A DNA stretch of 64,000 nt from NCBI RefSeq assembly GCF_016865255.1, contig NZ_CP033381.1, forward strand, positions 1,674,001 through 1,738,000. The letters are read 5' to 3'. The notes beneath the pieces are model-generated. The model saw nothing but the letters and a program-made list of their open reading frames with translations. It ran no database searches and was not told the DNA's origin. This stretch comes from Methylomonas sp. LW13 (GTDB lineage: Bacteria; Pseudomonadota; Gammaproteobacteria; Methylococcales; Methylomonadaceae). Shown piece by piece: positions 43,849 to 52,047 of the stretch. Both the position numbers and the translations under genes were made by a program. The stretch's first letter is position 1; the number at the start of each line of letters is the position of its first letter.

Positions 43849-44229
43849 GGTTTTGCTCCGTATCGATTTAGTGGGGCAATTGTGACATAAGCGGCGTGAT
43901 GGATTGTCCGTAAAATAATGCCCGGCGAGATTTGGCAGAGTGTTTTTCGGTAGTGTTTTTCTGCGATGGGATGTCTCGAACTTTTGGGGATCGACAAACA
44001 TTTGCCCTTTACAGTCTGTGGCATTATCTGGTTGATTGACTAAAATTTATCGTTACCAATTATTGTAACTCGAAGACATTATAAATGCGGCGAGAAATGT
44101 TGAATATTTTCTAGAAACTGCCTCATCTCTGACTAATTTCTGGAAAGTATAGGAACATCATGCAACCGCTTGTTATGCTACTCGTGATATTTCGTAATTA
44201 AATGAATTTTGGATTTGGCGGTGCAAAAG
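43849..44229. other. 381-bp AT-rich gene-free spacer
   Basis: Separates two divergent accessory genes, so it must hold both promoters. A TTGACT (about 44035) is visible, but a matching -10 box is ambiguous. No tRNA, repeat or supported frame is seen. Confidence 0.4.
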
Positions 44230-45516
44230 ATGCGTAGCAAACACAAGGAAATAAAAAAATTTATAAAATCTAATATTTGTTTTCTATTTTTATTTTTTAG
44301 TTGCATCGCTGAAGCAAATAAGCCAGGTTATATTGGCCCTGTAATAAAAGAAATAAAATTTTCGTTAGAAGATAAAAATGTTATTTATGCGGTTATCGGA
44401 AATTCAGATAAATTCATAAGTTTCGATAAAGGCTTATCGTGGGCTTATCAGAATCGAAGGACTAAGCTATCTTTTGACATAAAAACTAGAAATACGAGCA
44501 AGAATAATATTGGCGAACTTTGTGTTGATGGAGTAGAGGCGCCTTCGTCGCCTAATATTATTTATGCAATTTGTTATAGAGACTCCAATTCAGGAGGCCA
44601 TAGCAACTTCAAGAAAAGCATTGACTATGGCGAAACATGGGAAATACTAGGTGATGGTTTACCAGGCAGTTGGTTTGCCACCATTTTGGCTGTTGACCCG
44701 CGCGATCCTAACCTATTGTTCGCAGGATGGCTTGGCGGCGGACTCTTCCGGTCGCTGGATGGCGGCAAAACTTGGAAGCCGTCAGACAAGGGTTTGATCG
44801 ATAAACACGATCCCTCTCGACGATATTTGATGCAACCGGACTTGCACAAGGCGGTGCTCGATAATGATTTAAAGCAGATTGAAAAATTATTAAAGAGTGG
44901 CGCCAATATTGAAGAGATGGCCGAAGGAAAATCGCCGCTATTGTTGGCTATTAACTTGGGCCTTGTAAAGGCCGCCAAAGTGCTTTTATCGCATGGCGCT
45001 AATATTCATGTCCGAGATTCTAATGGGGCGTCGGCGCTCTATTTCGCAATTAATAGTAAAAATGCTGAATTGGCAGAGCTTGTATTCAATGCTGGCCTTA
45101 AGTTAGATGAGGCGATTTCGACAGCATTTCTTTCTGATCCTCTAATGTATAGTATCGATGCGCCAATAAATATCGAATTGATTAAGCTTTTGGTAAAGAA
45201 AGGTGCTAGTTTGGATAGCCCCTATGTGATGGCGAGGGCAATAGACTATAATTTGAATTACCGAGACTCAGATGCTAAGCAACTTGAGTTGGTAAAATTT
45301 CTTTTTCAGAAAGGTGTGCCGTTGGATTATGAAAACAACGGCAATAATTTGGTCCATTATGCTGCGTGGTTATGCAAGCCCGATATCGTCCGATTTTTTC
45401 TGCAAAAAGGTCTTTCTGCCAAAATAACGAATGCATCGGACTTGCGTCATCCAGCTGATGGAAATTTGGCTTGCTATCAAGAATCAAAAGCACTAATAGA
45501 TCAGTTGTCAAAATAG
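44230..45516 (+). CDS. Secreted BNR/ankyrin-repeat protein, 428 aa
   Basis: Start ATG 44230 (MRSKHKEIKKFIKSNICFLFLFFSCIAEA, signal peptide); TTG and GTG codons lie in frame upstream. The first half has two BNR/VPS10-type blades with the S/D-x-G-x-T-W signature (SIDYGETWEILG; SLDGGKTWKPSD). From about residue 205 on there are five or so ankyrin repeats (LHKAVLDNDLKQIEKLLKSGANI; SPLLLAINLGLVKAAKVLLSHGANI). Both parts suggest protein binding outside the cytoplasm. The first ~430 bp are much more AT-rich than the remainder, as if two sources were joined. Confidence 0.78.
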   Translation: MRSKHKEIKKFIKSNICFLFLFFSCIAEANKPGYIGPVIKEIKFSLEDKNVIYAVIGNSDKFISFDKGLSWAYQNRRTKLSFDIKTRNTSKNNIGELCVDGVEAPSSPNIIYAICYRDSNSGGHSNFKKSIDYGETWEILGDGLPGSWFATILAVDPRDPNLLFAGWLGGGLFRSLDGGKTWKPSDKGLIDKHDPSRRYLMQPDLHKAVLDNDLKQIEKLLKSGANIEEMAEGKSPLLLAINLGLVKAAKVLLSHGANIHVRDSNGASALYFAINSKNAELAELVFNAGLKLDEAISTAFLSDPLMYSIDAPINIELIKLLVKKGASLDSPYVMARAIDYNLNYRDSDAKQLELVKFLFQKGVPLDYENNGNNLVHYAAWLCKPDIVRFFLQKGLSAKITNASDLRHPADGNLACYQESKALIDQLSK

Positions 45517-45589
45517 AGTTTTGGGGCTTTAAAATGTATTTTTCATAATAATATTATCAATTTTTTTGTTACGTAACTTTTATCGTCTG

Positions 45590-47080
45590 ATGCATAAAAT
45601 AGTTTCGCTTTACGTTTGCGCCACCTTTGCCTGTTGGTTGTCAAAAGACGTGAGAGCGGAAATAGCCTCCGAACCTACGACCAACCAAGAAGACACAATT
45701 TTACGAGTAAATCAGACGAGAACTGACTACGCTTTGAACGGAGCGGGTATTACCGTCGCCGTTATCAGCGACAGTTTCAATTGCTTGGGCGGTGCGGATA
45801 TTGGGCAAGCCAGCGGCGAATTGCCACCAACAGTGACGGTAGTGAAAGAAGCCGATTGTAAAGGCGAAAAGACGCTCGACGAAGGCCGGGCGATGCTGGA
45901 AGTGATACATGATCTGGCGCCTGGCGCCAATTTGCTGTTTCATGCGATGGGCGACAATCCCGGCGATTTGATGCAAGCCTTGAATCAAGTGGCCGATCAC
46001 GGTGCGAAAATTATCGTTGATGATGCGGTGTATTTTAGCGAGCCGATGTTTCAGGATGGGCCTGCATCGCAAACGATTGATCGGCTGGTAGTCGAACGCG
46101 GCATCGCTATTTTCTCTTCGGCAGGCAACGCCGGCCTTAACAGCTATCAATCGGCATTTGCCGATAGCGGTCGCTATCCTTTGGGCGAAAAACATGGCGT
46201 CGCCCACGACTTCAATCCCGATCCTAACAAAACCGACACCTGCCAAACGATTACTGTCGGCGCCGATGCGTTTACTGTATTGAGTTTGCAGTGGGACCAA
46301 CCGGCCAAGTCGATTAGCGGCGGTATTGGCTCGGCTAATGATCTGGACGTTGTGGTTTACGACGATCCGGCCTGCAAGCGTGTCAGTCAAACCTGGGGCA
46401 TCGGTGGTTCAACCGATAATTTGGGTGGGGACCCCGTTGAAGTGGTCGGATTCGATAATAAAGGCAACCGCCGTCGAAAAACCGTCGGTTTGAGCATTTT
46501 GAAAGTGGCCGGTCCCTCGCCTAGCTTACTGAAATACATCCTGAGCGGCAGCTCGCTACCTAGCGAACACCCAAGTATCGACGAGTACCGCAACGATCCG
46601 AAAACCATCTCTTCAGTGTTCGGTCATGCTAATGCTGCGAACGTTTTCAGCGTCGGCGCCATAGAAGCCGGCCAGGGCAAAATGCCGTCAGCGCCAAGTT
46701 ACTATTCCTCGCCCGGCGGCTTGCCGGTCTTATTCGATAATCAAGGCAAGCGTTTAGCCGAGCCTGTCGTCCGGCAACATGTCGATGCCGTGGCTCCCAC
46801 CAACGTCAATACCAGTTTCTTTTCCAAAACCCGTCCGGACCCTGAAAAAGACGGCAAGCCTAACTTCACCGGAACTTCTGCGGCTGCTCCCCATGCCGCC
46901 GCAGTGGCTGCTTTGGTGCTGCAGGCTACGTCGAAAAAAGGTCTGAGTTTGCAGCCTCTCGAACTTTACGACGTGTTACGGCGTAGCAGTTTGGATTTGG
47001 GAGACATCGGTTATGACTCGTCAACGGGATATGGGTTGCTCGCCGCCGACAAAGCTCTGAAGGCTTTGTCCAATGAGTAA
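45590..47080 (+). CDS. S8-like (subtilase-fold) serine peptidase with altered His position
   Basis: Start ATG 45590 gives a signal peptide (MHKIVSLYVCATFACWLSKDVRA). Subtilase core: Asp in GAGITVAVISDSFN (about 54-67), oxyanion Asn in AIFSSAGNAGL and nucleophile Ser in FTGTSAAAPHAAAVAALVL (about 435-453). The segment that normally carries His reads DEGRAMLEVIHDLAPGAN, with Glu where HGT is expected. Sedolisins use Ser-Glu-Asp, so a Glu-based catalysis is possible (inference). Length 496 aa. It lies between two other secreted proteins in the same direction. Confidence 0.82.
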   Translation: MHKIVSLYVCATFACWLSKDVRAEIASEPTTNQEDTILRVNQTRTDYALNGAGITVAVISDSFNCLGGADIGQASGELPPTVTVVKEADCKGEKTLDEGRAMLEVIHDLAPGANLLFHAMGDNPGDLMQALNQVADHGAKIIVDDAVYFSEPMFQDGPASQTIDRLVVERGIAIFSSAGNAGLNSYQSAFADSGRYPLGEKHGVAHDFNPDPNKTDTCQTITVGADAFTVLSLQWDQPAKSISGGIGSANDLDVVVYDDPACKRVSQTWGIGGSTDNLGGDPVEVVGFDNKGNRRRKTVGLSILKVAGPSPSLLKYILSGSSLPSEHPSIDEYRNDPKTISSVFGHANAANVFSVGAIEAGQGKMPSAPSYYSSPGGLPVLFDNQGKRLAEPVVRQHVDAVAPTNVNTSFFSKTRPDPEKDGKPNFTGTSAAAPHAAAVAALVLQATSKKGLSLQPLELYDVLRRSSLDLGDIGYDSSTGYGLLAADKALKALSNE

Positions 47081-47131
47081 TAATCCCCGCATATCGGGGC
47101 GATAAGCTTTATTAAGCAACTAGGGATCACC

Positions 47132-48178
47132 ATGCGTAAATTACTGAGTTCTGCCGCGTTACTGTTGATACAGGCATGTACAACAGAAAAGCCTTTAGAT
47201 AATCCGATCAACGATACCCTCATTCCGTTTACTGTCGAGCAACCACTGAGTTGCAGTTTCGGAAATCTGGAGTTGAATGACAGTGTTGTTGTCCTAGCGG
47301 CTGGCGGCGGAGAGGGTAAAGAGCTTGATTTTGTCATAGAGCAAAAAAGCGGTAATGCTGCTAAAAAAATAGATGTTGCAGTCAACTCAATCGATAAACC
47401 GGTTGTATTGATGCTGGGTACTTATAACCCCACGATTTGGAATATAGGCTGGACGCCTGGCACCAAAATTTTAGCCGTTTCCGTTTTTGGTTATCACAAA
47501 CAACGTGTTTCCGGATTGCCTGCCGGTACGCCGGTATTGGCAAGTAGCCATGATGAAGGTGGCCCGTGCGAATTAACGGCGCTAACAAACAATAAAACGG
47601 GTTCTGATGAAAACAAACAAGCCCAGCAACTTTTTAATCGGCCGATAGCGAGTTTTAGTCGAGTGGCGAGAGGTAAAGTGACGATTGGCGACCCTATAGC
47701 TTATGGTGTGAGTTTGGTGACTTCGAACGCAACCCCACTCGAATCATTTCGTGAGCCGAATACACCGCTAGCCGGGAGTGCCGGCTTGGAACAGGCCTTG
47801 AAGGAAAACATATTAAGAAAGGCAACATTAAACGATGTCGCGGAATGGACCAGATTGCTTACTCAAAAGTATGCGCAAATGCATAAAAAGCCACCTGATA
47901 TTCCTCCGTATCTGGATAATGCATTTATGGTCTTGAAAGAATTTGTCTGTCCTGCCGGATTATATGGTAGCCATTCTGCAAATTTCTATGTCGCCAAAGG
48001 AGTTCCTTACCCGAAGGGCGATTGCGGCCATTCGAGTATTTACGATTTCAATTCCATGATGCTCGAATGTAGTGCGGGTAGTGCTTGTGGGGAAGATATC
48101 CTTAACGGAAGAATCGGCGCAGGCGCGATGCGGCGCATGACGACTATTAACTCGGGTCCTAGTAAGCCCGGCGATTAA
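47132..48178 (+). CDS. Hypothetical lipoprotein, 348 aa
   Basis: Signal and lipobox in MRKLLSSAALLLIQAC, so lipid-anchored. The first third is beta-rich (VVVLAAGGGEGKELDFVIEQ; KPVVLMLGTYNPTIWNIGWTPG), resembling a secreted beta-sandwich. The C-terminal part has four to six cysteines (FVCPAGLYGSHS; GDCGHSS; LECSAGSACGED), probably disulfide-bonded. No family recognised. It begins 51 bp after the peptidase gene, so the two are probably co-transcribed. Confidence 0.72.
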   Translation: MRKLLSSAALLLIQACTTEKPLDNPINDTLIPFTVEQPLSCSFGNLELNDSVVVLAAGGGEGKELDFVIEQKSGNAAKKIDVAVNSIDKPVVLMLGTYNPTIWNIGWTPGTKILAVSVFGYHKQRVSGLPAGTPVLASSHDEGGPCELTALTNNKTGSDENKQAQQLFNRPIASFSRVARGKVTIGDPIAYGVSLVTSNATPLESFREPNTPLAGSAGLEQALKENILRKATLNDVAEWTRLLTQKYAQMHKKPPDIPPYLDNAFMVLKEFVCPAGLYGSHSANFYVAKGVPYPKGDCGHSSIYDFNSMMLECSAGSACGEDILNGRIGAGAMRRMTTINSGPSKPGD

Positions 48179-48433
48179 ATAGAGGAAGCGTGTCGGAAAA
48201 CTATTGGGCTACAATCGTCTTTGAACTTATCCCTTTGAATGCAGATAAACGTTCGGCGTTGGATATTTGCGTTCGGTTTGTTTCGTAAACGCTGATTGCA
48301 TGCTGGTCTACTTACGCTATCTGCACGTAAGCAGACGCTGAAGAACCGGAGTTAAACGGCAACTCTTGGCTGATTTTTCAGTAGTCCCGGCAAGATCAGC
48401 GAAACCCCCTTCGATTTCCCCAAGGCATAAGCT

Positions 48434-49897
48434 ATGCAAACACCCTCAAACAAACTCTTTTGCACCGCCCAAATCCGCGAAGCCGAGCGTTATGTGATCG
48501 ACGAGCTGGGGATTCCTGGTAGGGAATTGATGCGGCGGGCCGGATACGCGCTGTTCGAACAAATACAGCGGCGTTGGCCGGAACACGCCGCGATCACGGT
48601 GTTTTGCGGCGGCGGCAATAATGGCGGCGATGGTTATGAGGTGGCGACGCTGGCCTTGCAGGCTAATTATCAGGTAACCGTTTACGCCTTGACCGATCCG
48701 CATGGATTGCCGGGCGATGCGCTTGCTGCGTATCAAGATTTTTTAAAGGCTGGAGGTTGTGTCAGCGACTTCGAAGCCGGGCAATCCAGGCTGCAAGGCG
48801 TGATCGTCGATGCGTTGTTCGGGATCGGTTTGAGTCGAGAGGTCGGGCAAGATTATGCGTTAGCCATCGCTGCGATTAATGCATCAGATTGTCCGGTGAT
48901 TGCCGTGGATGTGCCGTCGGGGTTGCATGCCTACACGGGCTCGGTGTTGGGTTGCGCCGTCAAGGCTGAAGTGACGGTGACTTTTATCGGTTTGAAGTGC
49001 GGCTTGTTTACCGGCGCAGCACCGGAATATTGCGGTGAGATTATTTGCAATAATTTGGATATCGACGCGGCAGTGTTGGCGGCAATGCCCCCGTTCGCGG
49101 AATTGCTGGAAAAGTTAGCGTTACCGCGCCGTCCGCGGACGGCGCACAAAGGCGATTTTGGTCACGTACTTTTGATCGGCGGCAACCTGGGTTATACCGG
49201 GGCGATTCGTTTGGCGGGTGAGGCGGCCTTGCGTTCCGGGGCTGGTCTGGTTAGTATCGCCACCCGCGCCGCGCATAGCGGGCTGATCAATATCGGCCGG
49301 CCGGAGTTGATGTGCCACGGCGTGGAATGCGGCGAAACGCTGCACGCCTTACTGGATAAAGCCAGCGTCATCGTGATCGGGCCCGGCCTTGGTCAGGACG
49401 ATTGGGCCAGGGAAATGTTTGGTACCGTCATGGGTCGCGATAAGCCTTGCGTGCTTGATGCCGACGCGCTGAATTTGCTGGCGGAGCAACCGAAGCGCCA
49501 CGATAACTGGGTTTTAACACCGCACCCCGGCGAAGCCGCGCGCTTGTTGGCATGTAATACCCGGCAAATCTCGGCAGACCGCTTTGCAGCCTTATCGGAT
49601 ATTCAGAGTCAGTACGGTGGTATCTGTTTGTTAAAAGGCGCCGGTACCTTGATTAGCAACGGTGAAACGGTATATGTCGGCACCACCGGTAATCCCGGCA
49701 TGGCCAGCGGCGGCATGGGCGATGTGTTGTCCGGCTTGATCGGCGGTTTGCTGGCGCAAGGCTTGAGTTTGGAGCAGGCGACTAGGCTGGGTGTTTATGT
49801 GCATGGCGAAGCGGCTGACAGTCTGACTGCAGAATTGGGCGAGCGCGGCTTGTTGGCCGGTGATTTGCCGGAACGAATCAGGAAATTATTGAATTAA
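48434..49897 (+). CDS. nnr: Bifunctional NAD(P)HX epimerase/dehydratase
   Basis: A 487-aa metabolite-repair enzyme that restores damaged hydrated NAD(P)H. N-terminal YjeF_N epimerase with CGGGNNGGDGYEVATLAL (about 57-74) and VDVPSGLHAYTG. C-terminal ADP-dependent dehydratase with HKGDFGHVLLIGGNLGYTGA (about 238-257), a VIGPGLG element and the ADP-binding GMASGGMGDVLSGLIGGLLA. It heads the nnr-tsaE-amiC-mutL-miaA operon, conserved in gammaproteobacteria. Its TAA overlaps the tsaE ATG by one base. Confidence 0.95.
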   Translation: MQTPSNKLFCTAQIREAERYVIDELGIPGRELMRRAGYALFEQIQRRWPEHAAITVFCGGGNNGGDGYEVATLALQANYQVTVYALTDPHGLPGDALAAYQDFLKAGGCVSDFEAGQSRLQGVIVDALFGIGLSREVGQDYALAIAAINASDCPVIAVDVPSGLHAYTGSVLGCAVKAEVTVTFIGLKCGLFTGAAPEYCGEIICNNLDIDAAVLAAMPPFAELLEKLALPRRPRTAHKGDFGHVLLIGGNLGYTGAIRLAGEAALRSGAGLVSIATRAAHSGLINIGRPELMCHGVECGETLHALLDKASVIVIGPGLGQDDWAREMFGTVMGRDKPCVLDADALNLLAEQPKRHDNWVLTPHPGEAARLLACNTRQISADRFAALSDIQSQYGGICLLKGAGTLISNGETVYVGTTGNPGMASGGMGDVLSGLIGGLLAQGLSLEQATRLGVYVHGEAADSLTAELGERGLLAGDLPERIRKLLN

Positions 49898-50367
49898 TGA
49901 ACATCACGCTGGAAACCCCCGAAGATACCGAAGCGCTGGGCGCCGCGCTTTGGCAAGCCTTGCCGGCAAAATGTCTGCTGTTTTTGTACGGCGATTTGGG
50001 TGCCGGCAAGACGACGCTGGTGCGCGGCTTATTGCGCGCTGCCGGCCACTCAGGCGCGGTGAAAAGCCCTACTTACACCTTGGTCGAGGAATACGAAGTC
50101 GATGGCCGGCGCTTGTTTCATTTTGATTTGTATCGGCTGAAGGACCCCGAGGAATTGGAGTGGATGGGCATGGACGATTATCTCAACCAAAACGCATTGT
50201 GCTGCATCGAATGGCCGCAAATGGGTGCCGGCTTTCTGCCCAATGCCGATGTGGAGGTTAGCTTGAATTATTTTCAGCGGCAACGTACCGCTGAAATCAA
50301 TGTGTTAGCAAAAAATCGGCTTGGCGACATAAAACTAAACTGGAAAAACAATAACCTACTGCTATAA
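49897..50367 (+). CDS. tsaE: tRNA t6A synthesis ATPase TsaE
   Basis: 156 aa, the ATPase that assists TsaB/TsaD in forming threonylcarbamoyl-adenosine at position 37 of ANN-reading tRNAs. Walker A YGDLGAGKTTLVRGLL (about 30-45), SPTYTLVEEY (about 55-64), HFDLYRLKDPEEL and IEWPQMG are all family markers. Normal length. Its start overlaps the nnr stop. Confidence 0.95.
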   Translation: MNITLETPEDTEALGAALWQALPAKCLLFLYGDLGAGKTTLVRGLLRAAGHSGAVKSPTYTLVEEYEVDGRRLFHFDLYRLKDPEELEWMGMDDYLNQNALCCIEWPQMGAGFLPNADVEVSLNYFQRQRTAEINVLAKNRLGDIKLNWKNNNLLL

Positions 50368-50411
50368 TTTCAACGAAGTTGTGACTAGTGGAAATGTGGG
50401 GTATGCAGCAG

Positions 50412-51962
50412 ATGTCTAAAATTTTCTGGATATGGGGTTTGTTATTACCCACGTTTTCGGTGCTCGCGGCTCAGACTGAACTGGGTCCGATCAGTTATTC
50501 ATCCACCAATCAACTGCTGGTCAATTTGCCGAGCACGGTCAAGCATCATGCGTTTGTGTTGAAAAGTCCTAATCGTCTGGTTATGGATTTTAGCGATGCC
50601 AAAATGGCGCAGGATTTGAATCAACCGGTTGCGGATCATCCCTTGTTTGGTTTTGCCCGCAGCGCAATGCGTAACAACAAGGATTTGCGTATCGTCGTCG
50701 AATTGAAAGCTGATGCGGACGCCAAAGTCGCGATGGTCGGTAAGAATTTACAAATCGATTTGGCGGCAAAAGATCAGCCAGCGCAGCCGCAATTGACAGC
50801 CAAGCCAGCGGAAAGAGCGTTCACTCCAGTCGCAGCGGTTAAAACGGAAAGGCCGACAGCTACCCCGGAGGTTGCTACTGCTGAAAAAGCCGATAAAACC
50901 ACTAAAAAATCCGAGACCACTGCCAAACCTGTCGCGGTTAAATCCGTCGCCAAAGCCAAAGGCCGTAACATCATTGTGGCCATCGACGCTGGTCACGGCG
51001 GTAAGGATGTCGGTGCGCAGGGCGCGAACGGCACGCAAGAAAAAGACGTGGTGTTTGCGATTGCCAAGAGTCTACAAGGCATGGTTAACAGCCAGCCGGG
51101 CATGAAAGCGGTGATGATTCGCGATGGTGACTATTTTGTGAAATTAAACGAACGCCGCCGTATTGCCCGCGCGGCCAAGGCCGATTTGTTTGTGTCGATC
51201 CACGCCGATGCGTTTAGCGACAGCCAGGCGCACGGTGCCTCGGTATATACGTTGGCCAATAAAGGCGCGTCAAGTGCCGGCGCCACGTGGCTGGCTAACA
51301 GCGAAAACGCGGTGGATGGCGGTGCCGCTGAGGATAGGGATGACACCTTGACCTCGGTGTTGATGGATTTATCCAATAAGGCGGCGAAGGAAGCCAGCCA
51401 AAACATCGGTAATAAGGTGTTGAGAAGTGTGAAGGGTGTTGGTCATTTGCATCGCAATACCGTGCAAAAAGCCGGATTCGTCGTGTTAAAGTCGGCGGAA
51501 ATTCCGTCGATTCTGGTCGAAACCGCATTTATTTCCAATCCGGAAGAAGAGCGCCGTTTAAACACCAAGGCTTATCAAAACAAAATGGCCTCGGCGGTAT
51601 TTAGCGGGATCGTCGGTCACTTTAAACAATATGCGCCGGCCGATACGATGATGGCGCAGTTGAATCGTTCCGGCAAATCCAAAGCCGTGCAATTGGCGGC
51701 AGTGGATGTGGATGACAATGAACCGGTGGCTAAAGCAAAACCGGAACAAAAACCGGTGTTGGCTGCTAGAGAGTTGGATGCGGCTCCAGCCACAATCGCG
51801 AGCAATAGTGCCGGCACGCATCATGTGATTAATCGCGGCGAAACCCTGTCCGGCATCGCCCAGCAATACGGCATAAGCATGCGAGCCTTGCGGATGGCCA
51901 ATGCGATGAATGACGGCAATGTGCGCGTTGGTCAGGTGTTGCAGATTCCGCATGACAGCTGA
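50412..51962 (+). CDS. amiC: N-acetylmuramoyl-L-alanine amidase (AmiC/AmiB type)
   Basis: A periplasmic zinc amidase that splits septal peptidoglycan. Start chosen at ATG 50412 (MSKIFWIWGLLLPTFSVLAA, signal peptide); in-frame starts at 50388 (GTG), 50394 and 50403 are possible. Domains: N-terminal AMIN (about 25-125), a Lys/Ala/Pro/Thr-rich linker (about 130-185), Amidase_3 with zinc ligands in IVAIDAGHGGKDVGAQG and DLFVSIHADAFSD and catalytic ILVETAFISNPEEE, then a C-terminal LysM (HVINRGETLSGIAQQYGISM). Same place as amiB in the E. coli operon. Confidence 0.94.
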   Translation: MSKIFWIWGLLLPTFSVLAAQTELGPISYSSTNQLLVNLPSTVKHHAFVLKSPNRLVMDFSDAKMAQDLNQPVADHPLFGFARSAMRNNKDLRIVVELKADADAKVAMVGKNLQIDLAAKDQPAQPQLTAKPAERAFTPVAAVKTERPTATPEVATAEKADKTTKKSETTAKPVAVKSVAKAKGRNIIVAIDAGHGGKDVGAQGANGTQEKDVVFAIAKSLQGMVNSQPGMKAVMIRDGDYFVKLNERRRIARAAKADLFVSIHADAFSDSQAHGASVYTLANKGASSAGATWLANSENAVDGGAAEDRDDTLTSVLMDLSNKAAKEASQNIGNKVLRSVKGVGHLHRNTVQKAGFVVLKSAEIPSILVETAFISNPEEERRLNTKAYQNKMASAVFSGIVGHFKQYAPADTMMAQLNRSGKSKAVQLAAVDVDDNEPVAKAKPEQKPVLAARELDAAPATIASNSAGTHHVINRGETLSGIAQQYGISMRALRMANAMNDGNVRVGQVLQIPHDS

Positions 51963-51978
51963 TTAAACTATCTTAAAG

Positions 51979-52006
51979 CGGGGCGAATCATTTCGCCCCG
52001 TTTCAT
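51979..52006 (+). terminator. Terminator or attenuator between amiC and mutL
   Basis: CGGGGCGAA / TTCGCCCCG stem with a 4-nt loop, followed by TTTCATTT. It suggests that mutL also has its own promoter in the short spacer. Confidence 0.8.
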
Positions 52007-52047
52007 TTCCATCCGCTAAAATACGCGCTTTTGTTTGAGCGCGGCCG

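Noticed and set aside
50363..50368. TATAAT at the tsaE stop as a promoter for amiC
   Set aside because: It coincides with the last codons of tsaE and has no acceptable -35 box.
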